From Haematococcus lacustris (taxonomy: Eukaryota > Chlorophyta > Chlorophyceae > Chlamydomonadales > Haematococcaceae): 64,000 nucleotides of DNA. Below the pieces are notes generated by a model that had not been told where the DNA came from, ran no database searches, and saw only the letters and a list, made by a program, of their open reading frames with translations. A program made the translations under genes and the position numbers. Shown here one piece after another: positions 36,601 to 45,600 of the stretch; the stretch's first letter is position 1, and every line of letters begins with the position of its first letter. The stretch lies in contig JASKMD010000019.1 in assembly GCA_030144725.1 (NCBI GenBank), forward strand, positions 7,185,841 through 7,249,840, in the 5' to 3' direction.

Positions 36601-38471
36601 TAGTTGGAGGCCGCTGCACATCACCGCTGGCTGCTGCTGCACGAGGCATGTGCTGGGCTGCTGCTGAGGGCTGTAGAGGGTTGGCAATGGGCAAGGTGCC
36701 ACTCGACCGGGGCTGCATTGACGCCTGCTCCCTTGGATCTGGTATGCAGGGGCCATCCAAGGAGAACTGTGAGGCTGTGGGTGATGGTATGGACAGGGCA
36801 TCTGCCAGCAGCTGCTCTTCAGCCTTTCTATCAGCTTCCTGCTCTTCCTCACGCTGCTGGTGTTGCTGCTGGTGTTGCTGCTGCTGCAGCACTGGCTGTG
36901 AGGTTTGCAGCACGAGGCTTCCAGCTGGTGGCAGTGGCTGACTGGACAATTTTGGCTGCTGGCCTGGCAATGCCTGCACTGACCCTGACTGTGGCTGATG
37001 TAGGGAGAAGGATGGCTGGGGGAGCAGCACTGCGTCATCTGATTGAGCTTGGTGAGGCGCTGGCAGCTCAAGCTCAGCCAGCTCTTGTGAGTCTAGAGAT
37101 TGTGACAGGTCCGGCCATGATGGGCGTGTCTGCCTGTACTGTTGGCTGGGTAAGCTGCTCAGCCTAGCAGCCAGAGGCTCCTGACCTGATAGCTGCTGTG
37201 CAGACTGCGAGGTCTGTCCATCAGCAAGCAGTGTGAGGGATGGCTGGCCTTCTGACTGCACCTGCTGCGGCAGCTGAGGCAGAGATTGGGACAGCCGCTG
37301 CCTAACCTGTGAGTGTGGTGGTGGCTGTTGTGGTGGTGGTTGCTGCTGAGCTGCGGGTGCTGGCCAGTGGAGGGTAACAGGGTCAGCAGTGACTCCAGTA
37401 CTGAAGCTGGGGCGCTGCGACCTGGGCAAGCTGGCTGTGCTTGGGCTGATGACGCTGCTGGTGTGGTACCTGTTGATGCTGCCCACCTGGCCAGACCCCG
37501 GCGGCCGCACCCGCAAGCCAGGCAGGGGCAGCTGCTGACCAGGGGTGCCCGCCACACTGTCCAGCACTGACGCTCCCGAGCTGCTGAACAGCCTGCCTCT
37601 GGAGGGCCGAGGGGAGCTGGGCCTGTGGCTGGGTGTGTGGGTTCCATTGCTGCCGCTGTGGTGGCTGTGCCGATCACGCAGCCTGGACTGTGCTGCTAAC
37701 CCAGCTGTAGGGCCCAGGGAGCGAGGGCGAGGTGGGGAGCGAGCGGGGGAGTGGGGCGGGGAACGGGAGGGGGAGGCGGGTGCTGCCACAGGTGACCCTG
37801 TGCCATGCCTGCAAAGCAGCAGGAAAATGTAAGTGATGCAGCCCCACAGCCCCTACAACACAACCACAGCATGCAGTCAGGCTCTGGTGCTACTCAGGGC
37901 CAAGGGTCTTACTTGCTGCTTCCATGGACCTCGTTGTGCAGCTTGGCCCACCAGTTCTGCTCAGGGTCCAGACTCAGCTTAAGAAGCAACCTGCGTGCAG
38001 TCAGGACTGGGCACTTTGCACAACAAGTGTAAGCGGATCGTACCGTGATGCAGCTTACCTGTAGTAGTACACATCTTCCTGGGGCTTGACCTGGTAGCGT
38101 GGGAGCACTTTTTCGTATGCTATCAGCACTTTCTGCAGTGTTAGGTCGCCAGTGCCTGTGTGGCAACAGTAGAGGGTGGTAATCGCAGGCTAGGGGGGCA
38201 GGGGGGCAGGGGACAGCTTAAGGACAACATCTACTGACCCTTTCCTTTTTTGGCTGCATCTTCTGCCTGCTGCTCTGCCAGCACCAGGATGTCGTTGATG
38301 ATACTGAAGTCATAGTCTGTGTAGGCTCTTTCATTAGTGGGAAGGGCCTTGTATGTCTCCCAAACATGGGAGTCCAGGCGTTGAGGGGTCCTGCATACAG
38401 CTTGAAAGAACGTGGACCAGCGAGCAGTGCACGGAGCTTCCTGTCCAAACGCACCCTGGTCGCAGAGACAT
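21634..38471 (-). CDS. Giant SFI1-like centrin-binding repeat protein
   Basis: A roughly 17-kb gene. Its first five exons join exactly: 38471-38455, 38390-38239, 38155-38059, 37990-37913, then a 1.7-kb exon from 37808 to about 36099. The N-terminus has a folded-looking part (VWETYKALPTNERAYTDYDF, IINDILVLAEQQAEDAAKKG, EQNWWAKLHNEVHG), followed by about 570 Ser/Pro/Gln-rich residues. From about 35.9 to 23.4 kb nearly every exon carries helical units of the SFI1 type (hydrophobics, then F/A-x2-W), for example CFRTWRG (35.85 kb), CFRAWRQFL (34.93), AWNSWRAHH (30.26), AFSQWSQA (29.2), AWRSWQELV (26.4), AFNQWLDYW (26.0) and VFTVWLQYA (23.43); at least 30 such units. Such repeats bind centrin along one long helix at basal bodies and centrosomes. 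The tail (23.15-21.63 kb) lacks them. Not all internal splice sites were resolved. Confidence 0.85.
23730..23753 (+). repeat. CACC/ACCC tetranucleotide repeat
   Basis: Tandem CACCCACCCACC units in an intron of the SFI1-like gene. Confidence 0.85.
33620..33720 (+). repeat. GA-rich purine stretch in an SFI1-gene intron
   Basis: GGGGAAGAGAGGAAGGAGAAGG-like purine run between two module exons. A similar purine stretch lies at 25100-25210. No coding potential. Confidence 0.6.
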
Positions 38472-38774
38472 CGCCGCGCCTCCGAGCCCTCGAAGGCTGG
38501 CGCTGTCGGGAGCTGTCAGAACGAAGGTTAGGACATGGTCAAAACACAAAGAAACTCAACCCAGCCCGACCGTGCTAGGTCACATTGCTACGCGGTCAAG
38601 ACGCACAGGTGCCAAGCTCGCCCGCCATGTCGACACCTTGGAAAAGTTTGTCCAGACAGAATTAGCCCTGGACGACATGCGTGGACAAGTAGCTCAAGGT
38701 GTAGTCAGCCGCTGAGGCAGTGACTATTCCTATCCTGAGACCGTATGACTACCGGGGGTAAGCTGGGCAGCAAG

Positions 38775-39005
38775 GCGCCCGCTGGAGCTGTGCTGGTGGC
38801 CAGAGCGGGTGAAGCTGCCCGCCAAGGGCAAGGAGTACCCTGGCCTGGGCTACAAGCGGCTGCGAGACTGGCCCCCAAGTCCCAGCAGCAGCAGCGGCAG
38901 CAGCAGCAGCAGCAGCAGCCTGCTGGGGCTCATTAGTGCCGCTCAGTCAATGCCACTGAGGCTGACCGTCAACTCAGTTTTTAAGCCACCAGTGAGATTG
39001 TGTTA
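38775..39005 (+). pseudogene. Relic resembling the C-terminal tail of an algal TnpB/Fanzor-like protein
   Basis: The + frame reads PLELCWWPERVKLPAKGKEY, then PGLGYKRLRDWPP and a Ser run encoded by AGC repeats, ending at a stop at 39003-39005. From memory, this PLELCWWP...KGKEY...GYKRLRD tail recurs in predicted transposon proteins of Chlamydomonadales that carry a DRD-C/V-x-AALN motif just upstream. Here that motif and everything before it are missing (the sequence before 38775 reads VSWAARRP), so it is a truncated relic. The family link is inference. Confidence 0.4.
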
Positions 39006-39639
39006 GGCAGATGCTCCAGGCAAGTATGCCATGTAACCATGCCATGATGCTAGTGCTCAACGTGGGATCTACATGGGCCATACTTGAGCCTATCTCATTG
39101 GCTTGCATCACGGGTGATGACCACATGGGCGTGGTCGTCACTGGGCATATGAATGGGGACGGATGAACACTACGCAATAGCCAGTGAGGTGGCAGCAGGC
39201 TCGGCCCACGTGGCCTCCATCTATCTCTACCCTGCATTGCACTATTTGTTGGCAGCAGGCCTTTCCTGAAGGAAAAACGAGGACATGGTGACCCAGCTGG
39301 GCCTGACTTCAACAAACCTTGAACCTGACCTGGACTCACTCCGCCACTGCAAGTTAGTATCTGTCGCTGTGCAGTCGGGCCTAAGTCGCACTTTGCTGAA
39401 TTGTGCAGGTGACCGGTCGCTAATGCCGGGCAGAACAGGCCGGGAGTGGGTGTGTGACCAGCAAGCCCCTGTTGCGCATACTGCGGTAACAACAAGCCGC
39501 AAGGTACATCAACTAACAAAGGGCTTAAGGTATTGAGATCAGCAAGCTGGGCAGGCAGTGAGGCGCCGAGCTCTTGGGCGGATAGTGTGTGGTCGCAGCT
39601 TTTCAGAAACCCTGTATCCCTATCCTGGGGAGCCCCTAC
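39006..39639. other. Stretch between two TnpB/Fanzor-like relics
   Basis: No gene supported. Open frames occur on both strands (for example - 39502-39242) but without recognisable motifs. It may be remnant transposon body, given the relics on both sides. Confidence 0.4.
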
Positions 39640-39977
39640 ACTTCTTCATACCAGGCAGTGACTGGTGTGCCATTTTTTTAGATTTATGGGATGATGCACA
39701 TGATACTATTGCTGCTGCTGGTGCCGCCACTGCCACTTCCGCAGCAGGCTTTCGTCGCGCATGCACGCCCAGTTTGCCCTGGTCCTGGGCTGCCTGGATA
39801 AGGTATGGCGGGGCGGCTTGGCCAGCTGCCCAGCTCCCGTAGGCGCGGCCCCGGTCCGGCTGCACTTAGGCGGATGTTCAGCGCGACCGACACGTCCCGG
39901 TCGTAAAACCTGATGCCATTGCTTGTCGAGCACATCAACAGGACTGCGTCTCCATGCTGCGCACCGGGTGCAGCCAC
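39640..39977 (-). pseudogene. TnpB/Fanzor-like C-terminal fragment (frameshifted)
   Basis: The minus strand encodes VLLMCSTSNGIRFYDRDVSV followed by ALNIRLSAAGPGPR and LGSWPSRPAIPYPG. The D-R-D-V-x-x-ALNI motif is the last RuvC-type signature of IS605 OrfB/TnpB and its eukaryotic relatives (Fanzors), where it follows a Cys-based zinc ribbon. Only one Cys of the ribbon is evident (MCS). After about 39760 the match continues in another frame (RDESLLRKWQWRHQ), which indicates a frameshift. No N-terminal nuclease part is present. It is an inactive fragment. Family assignment rests on the motif alone. Confidence 0.5.
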
Positions 39978-40100
39978 GCAGCTACGCAGCTTTCAGCGCC
40001 GCGGTTTGGGTGTAAGTTGGTTCGTTGATCACATCCGTCAGTGTACGTGAAACCCTGAACGTAACAGCTAACTCGCACAGACTCACGACATACCTCGTTG

Positions 40101-40646
40101 ATGGCGGCAGTAGAGGTCTTCCGATCACTGGTGCAGCAGGGCGGTGTCGGCAAGGGTTCTTCTGCAAAGAAGGGTACGTCTGAGTCGTATTTCTGTGTCT
40201 AGCCCTAGCAAGCGCAACGATGCTGCTGTGCTGTAGATAAACTAGCCGGTGCGAAGGAACGAGATCGGCTTGCACGGGAAGCTCACAAAGCTGAACTAAT
40301 GCAGGCCAAAGCATTGCGCCAGGAGAAACTGCACGCTGCGGCCGAGGTCTTCAGGTCCGCTTACCACCACTTGCAATGTTGCATACGCTGACGTGGCAAT
40401 AGTTTTTGGCACAGCAAACCTTGCCCAAGCACCACTCTGTCCTGCAAAGTGCTATGTGTATTGTTCAACGAGCTTGCATAGCTACCTCATGTATGCAGGA
40501 TGGAACGGTCATGGGAGTCGACTTCAAAACGTGCAAGGAAGGATGCTAGAGCAGCATTGCGGCACGAGGCCAAGGCGGATGGGGCCACCTGCGAGCATAA
40601 CATCTGGAAGTGCCGCATCTGCTTCCCACACAAGACTGGCAAGTGA
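40101..40646 (+). CDS. Small basic protein with C-terminal Cys/His motif, function unknown
   Basis: Three exons (40101-40173, 40237-40354, 40499-40646) join in frame with GT-AG introns into 112 residues. The N-terminal third is MAAVEVFRSLVQQGGVGKGS. The middle is a charged helical stretch rich in Ala, Lys, Arg and Glu (KERDRLAREAHKAELMQAKA), probably a single long helix or coiled coil. The tail CEHNIWKCRICFPHKTGK has the spacing C-x-H-x4-C-x2-C-x2-H, which could bind one zinc ion. The family is not recognised. ATG 40101 is the first ATG of the frame. The three-exon structure with consistent phase argues that it is a real gene. Confidence 0.7.
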
Positions 40647-42618
40647 AACATGACCAGTTTAAACTGCTGCAAAGGGCAGCTACAGCATTGCTGATCACAC
40701 TGCAATTTGTCTGGTGCCTGTGCCTGCATTATCCTTAAGAAGGCCAGGATGCTGGCACAGCCTTTCCAGCTCAGTGACATTCTTGATGCATGTTGTTCTT
40801 GACCCACTTTTCTTGTTGCGGGATGGTTGCTGCATGTGCTTTTCATCTGGCCCTTATTGCTGCGCACATATGTACGCCATGTTGACTACAGCATTGACAT
40901 TACTCATCTTCTATACACATGTGGTTATAGCTCAACTGGTGCACTGCAGTAGGCAATGAATGACATTCAAACGAGACAAAGGCCAGTCTGCACCGTCTGC
41001 ATGGTGTGGTTGTGTGTAGCAGTAGTGTCCTTTTCTGTGCATCAAGGTTGTTCTGAATTGTGTCCCTCTTGGCCGCCTGTAATACTGATGTGAGCTTTGT
41101 CAAGCTGCTGAGGGCAGGATAAGGGGCAGTAGATGTTGCTGCAATGCCCCACACCGCTCCCCCACATGTGGGCGTGCCAGTTGGCATGTATAGCCTAGCC
41201 CGCTCGCCAGCAATTGCGCTCCAAGCGCGCTGGGCGCATGACTTTCGCCCCCCTGCAACGATGCGCTAATAGCATAATGGTACGGAGTCGTCACATGTCG
41301 TGATGCAGATGTCAACAAATTGCACCACACGCCGAAGTGTGCATCATAGCGCAGCTTGCACATAACCCAGCACATAGTGCATCCTACACATTCGACTAGA
41401 CAAACACAACTCATTCAACAAAGTGCATTGCCACGGATTCCATCAAGGAGCAGCCGGAGTTTGCCATGTCCTTCCCGAACAATAATGAGAACTTGCATGA
41501 CTTCATTTTGAGCCCATGTGCACCTTTGTTTGTGCACCTTGCTTTGAAGTGCCTTGCAGAAAGTCCCGAACCCCTAGAGGGGGAGGGCGGCCAAGCAGCC
41601 TAACGGCTAACGGCTTAAGCGGTGTAAGCCACCTCTTCATTCAACATGGAACAAGATGTTTGACTGTGGCTAACCTCACTCAGCTACAATCAACTTCAAA
41701 CTCATCAAAGCTTGAGACCCAAGATGAGCCCATAGCGCTCCTTTCCACCTGAGAACAGGACAGTACCAGCTGGTGCAAGCCTAAGCACCTGGTCCTGCAC
41801 CAGCTGCTGCCGCCCTGCGGCCCCCAGCCCCACCACCTCCCAACACCCCCCCTGCAACACCGCCCCTCAGGCCCACTGGCCAGGCTTCAAACCGCAAAGG
41901 ATTAAAACAGCATTAAAGCAGCAAACAGTCCTAGCAGCTGCCGCAGCCGCTGCTCCTGCCGCTGCTGCGATCACTGTGGTCAGCCTGGAGCTTCCTCAGT
42001 TGCACGGCCCACTGCCCATCCCCGGAGCCAGAGTACACAGAGTTACTCCCACTTATTAGGGTTAGGGTAAACAACACATGCTGGAGCCGCTGAGGTAGCG
42101 GCTGCCTAGACAAGTTGGTAGGAGGCTGAGGGACGCTGGAGTGTGCTCTGGAGTGGTGTGTTGGGGTGCTGCAGGGTGCCGGGGCTTGCTCAGTGTGTGC
42201 TGGGGGGTGCATGCAGACATGCAGAGCTCAAGATGGCGTGCGGGTATGGCATTACCGCCCAGAGCTCAGAGCTGAAGGCCGCCACACTGGACAAGGGCCA
42301 TGTGGCGGACCTGATAGAGGAGGCCAACAAGCACCGTCGCCTACTGGCCTCTACTGGTTAATGGCAGCCTCGTACAAACAAGGTGAGCCTAGGGCCAGGG
42401 CTTTGGGCGGTGCCACTCTAGACTACACACCTCACTCCTGAAACATTTCATCACTGCCTCACCACACCTAACATACCACTACACCTACTTTCTTATGAAG
42501 CCCACACAGCTGGGAGTGCAGAGGTTGAAAACATGGTGGCTGTGCCCTGACCAGCGTGGGTCTACAACAACAACGACAACTGGTCAAATTGCAAATGTGC
42601 TGTGCTGCGTCCTGGTCC
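40647..42618. other. Intergenic region, no gene supported
   Basis: Lies downstream of the 112-residue protein gene and of the kelch gene. It contains a tRNA-like repeat fragment (41590-41640) and a short TTAGGGTTAGGG stretch at about 42056 (only two units, so not evidence for a telomere). A 42-codon ORF at 42233 is not supported by splicing or motifs. Confidence 0.6.
41581..41640 (+). repeat. tRNA-like / SINE-like fragment, second copy
   Basis: GGGGGAGGGCGGCCAAGCAG, then CCTAACGGCTAACGGC, parallels 7560-7600 (G-run, GGCAGCCAAGCAGC, TTGGCTAACAGCC). The shared order suggests one dispersed repeat family with a tRNA-like head. Confidence 0.4.
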
Positions 42619-45600
42619 CTAGGACTGTGCCTGTGCCAGCAACTTGTACTCGTGAAGCAACAGTGACACATCACCCACCCGCAGCTCCCCCGCCCCTCCC
42701 CCTCCCTGCTGGATAAGATGCAGCAGCTGGAGCGGCGGGGCAGCATGGAGCAGTGCACTGCCGCCCTCTCCCCTGCCGCCTGAACCTACGCCGCTGCCCC
42801 TCCCACCGTCACTCCCTGCCGCCGAACCCTCACCACCAGGGGCCAAGGCACCGCCCTTCAAGGCTGTCATGGAGGGCCTCCCTGCTGGTTGTACCTCTTC
42901 ACCATCTCGCCCACACTGGCTCAGCAACAGCCAGGACTGGCTTCTGGCCAGCTGCCTGTAGTCATAGCTCAGGATGTGAAGCTGTTGAAGAGTGAGGTCA
43001 CCCGGCGCCATCCCCAGTAAGTGTGACCGGTCGTTGTCGCTGAGTGGGTATTGTTGCATGGGCTGCATGGGCTGCATGGGCAGGGCCATAGAGGGGGTGG
43101 GCCAGGGTGGAAGCCCAAAGCGTTGTACCCTCAGCTGCTCATACTCTGCCGCGGTGGCAGCCGCGGCCACCGCCGTTGCTGCACAGTGCAGAGCAGCACA
43201 ATGCAGGAGGGAGATTTGAGACTGAATGACAGCATCACCGTTGGCACCGGCACTACGGGAGGGCAATACGACAAGCTGCTCCTTCGCGTGGGGTGCAAGT
43301 GAAAGCTGCGGGAAGGTGTGGGGGGTGCAGGGTGGGGTGTGGTAGGGTGGGGTACGGTAGGGTGGGGTGGGGGTGGGGGGTGGGGGGTGGGATGAGATTG
43401 CTGCCATGGCCAGTGCAGCCCAGTGCAGCAGGTGCCACCCCTACCCTCTCCCACCCGGCACGTACCTGCGCTTGAGTCTAGCGACACCAGCTCTGGCTGC
43501 AGCGGCCCCCTCCCCCTCCCTGCCCTGGCCCCCTCCCCCTCTCCCTCCCCTAGCCCAGTGCTGTCCACAAAGGCATGGCTTCTTGCTGAACCTGCCTGCC
43601 CCTGCCCCTGCCCCTGCCCCTGATCAAAGCCCAGCCCTGCCCCATGCTGGCCTGTTGCCGCCCTGCCCCCCGATTCTCCACGAGGCTGTGGCACTGTGCC
43701 AGGCTGATTGCCCGCAGCTGAGTATTGATCTGCAGTGGAGGAGGGCAGAGCAGGTGGGGGAGGGGCAGGGGGAGGGGGAGGGGGCTGGGCAGGGGCACGC
43801 TGTGTAGCCCAAGGCATGGCTGCAGCCAGCCCCTGCAGTCGGGCCAGCAGGGGGGACACAGGGCTGGGAACAGGAAGGCCCCTCCCCACCCCCTCCCCAC
43901 CCTCCCTGCTGCTGCTCGGCCCCACAGCTGCTGCTGCCCCCCCACCACCAAGGGTGTTCAGAGGGACCCCAGCGCCAAGGGCAGCAGGAGGGTCAGGGGG
44001 AGGTGGGCTGAGGGTGGGGCCTGGGCCAGGTGGGTGGGTGTAAGGGGGAGCTGATAGGGTCCCTGTGTTGATGCCAGGCGAGGGGAAGGCGGCGGGTCCT
44101 AGCTGCTGCCTCAGGTTCACCTGACCAGCCCCACCCTGTAAGTCATCCGGCATGTCAGGATATGGCTGGCCTGCGACCCTGTCTCCATCCACACCGCCGC
44201 CGCCGCTGCCCCCGCCGCCGCTGCCTGTGTTGGGTTGGGCGGTGGGTGGGGCAGTGGCGGTAGTTGTGGTGGTTAAGGTGGTTGGTGTGTCAGCCTGCGG
44301 TTGGCTGGATGTGAAGCCAGCCATGAGCGCCCCCAGGGTGCTGTTCAGCAGGCTGCGGGGGGCTGGACCAGAATGGACGTTGTACAACACACGGGGCAGC
44401 TCTGAGCCTGATGTACCTCCTGCTGCTGATGGCCCAGGGTGGCTGGCTGGTGGGCCTGGGGCAGCAAGGAGGGGGGTCAGCAGGCGGGCAGCAGGGGTCA
44501 GGGGCGTCACCGTGTGTGGGCCAGACTCAGGAGCAGCAGACCACTAGACCAACTGGTAGGGTATTGGGCACGACACCAAGTCAGACAGGGGACAGAGTCA
44601 TGAGCAGGAACAAGGTGGGCATGCCACAAGGATGCAGGGTCAGGGTAGGGGGGGTGCCAGGTATCGAACCCAGGTCAGCTGTGGGGAGACGAGGGCATGA
44701 TGTGCATGGGACAGGCAGTCGAGATACTTGGTGGATGGACTGCTCAGAAACACGGTACTTTGGAACAAGCTACTCGATAGGCACTTCCAAACAAGCTGCA
44801 CAGCAGGCACTTCAAGACAAACCATGAGACAGGCACTGTAAGATAGACTGCGTAACAGGCACTACAAGACATACTACAAGATCAGCAGTGGGACAGGCAG
44901 CTCCAGCAGCTGCAGGTGAGCAGCCAAGTGAGCGCTCTGCTACACTGTTCCACTCCCGGCTGCACTACCCCTGCACCCTGCTCCACCGCATGGGCCCGGC
45001 AGCCGCAGCGCTCGACCCACCTGGCGCCTGGCTCTGGGCCGCTGCCATGGTCAATGACCTGCAGAGGCACCCCCATCAGCGCCATCAGGAAAGGCAACGA
45101 CAGAGAGAGGGTAGGAGAGAGGGCAGGAGGAGAGAAAAGAGGAGAGAGGGGAAGAAGAGATATACATAGAGAGAGAAAGGAGGAGAGAGGGGAGGCAAAG
45201 GAGCACAGCATGGTAGCTGACAAGGCAAAGCAAGTGAAAGGAGGGGGGTATTGAGTGGGAGCAAGACATCACACAGTTGTACAGTTGCCACCTAACCCCT
45301 TGCCTTGGATCTGCATAGCTGTAATGGTAATAAGCCAGGCTGCCAGCGCTCACCTCGCCACATCGGATGCGGATGAGGCCATCATGCTGGCCAAGTCACC
45401 GCTGTCCTCTGGGTTTGTCTGAAGTGGCGGGAGGTCGAGGGATCTACTCCTGGCACCGCCCACTTCTGTGCTTGTGGTTGGGTCAGGCTTAATGAGGTCA
45501 GGATGGGAACCAGCGGCAGGGCTAAGGCCATGGACAAGAGCAGGAGGGAGTGTGGAGCTGGGGCCAGACACCAAGGCTGGAGTAGGGGTAGGCCCCCCCT

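Noticed and set aside
42050..42070. TTAGGGTTAGGG as interstitial telomere
   Set aside because: Only two units, which is expected by chance in repeat-rich sequence.
42233..42361. 42-codon ORF (MACGYGITAQ...)
   Set aside because: Possible small exon, but no partner exon, motif or splice support was found.
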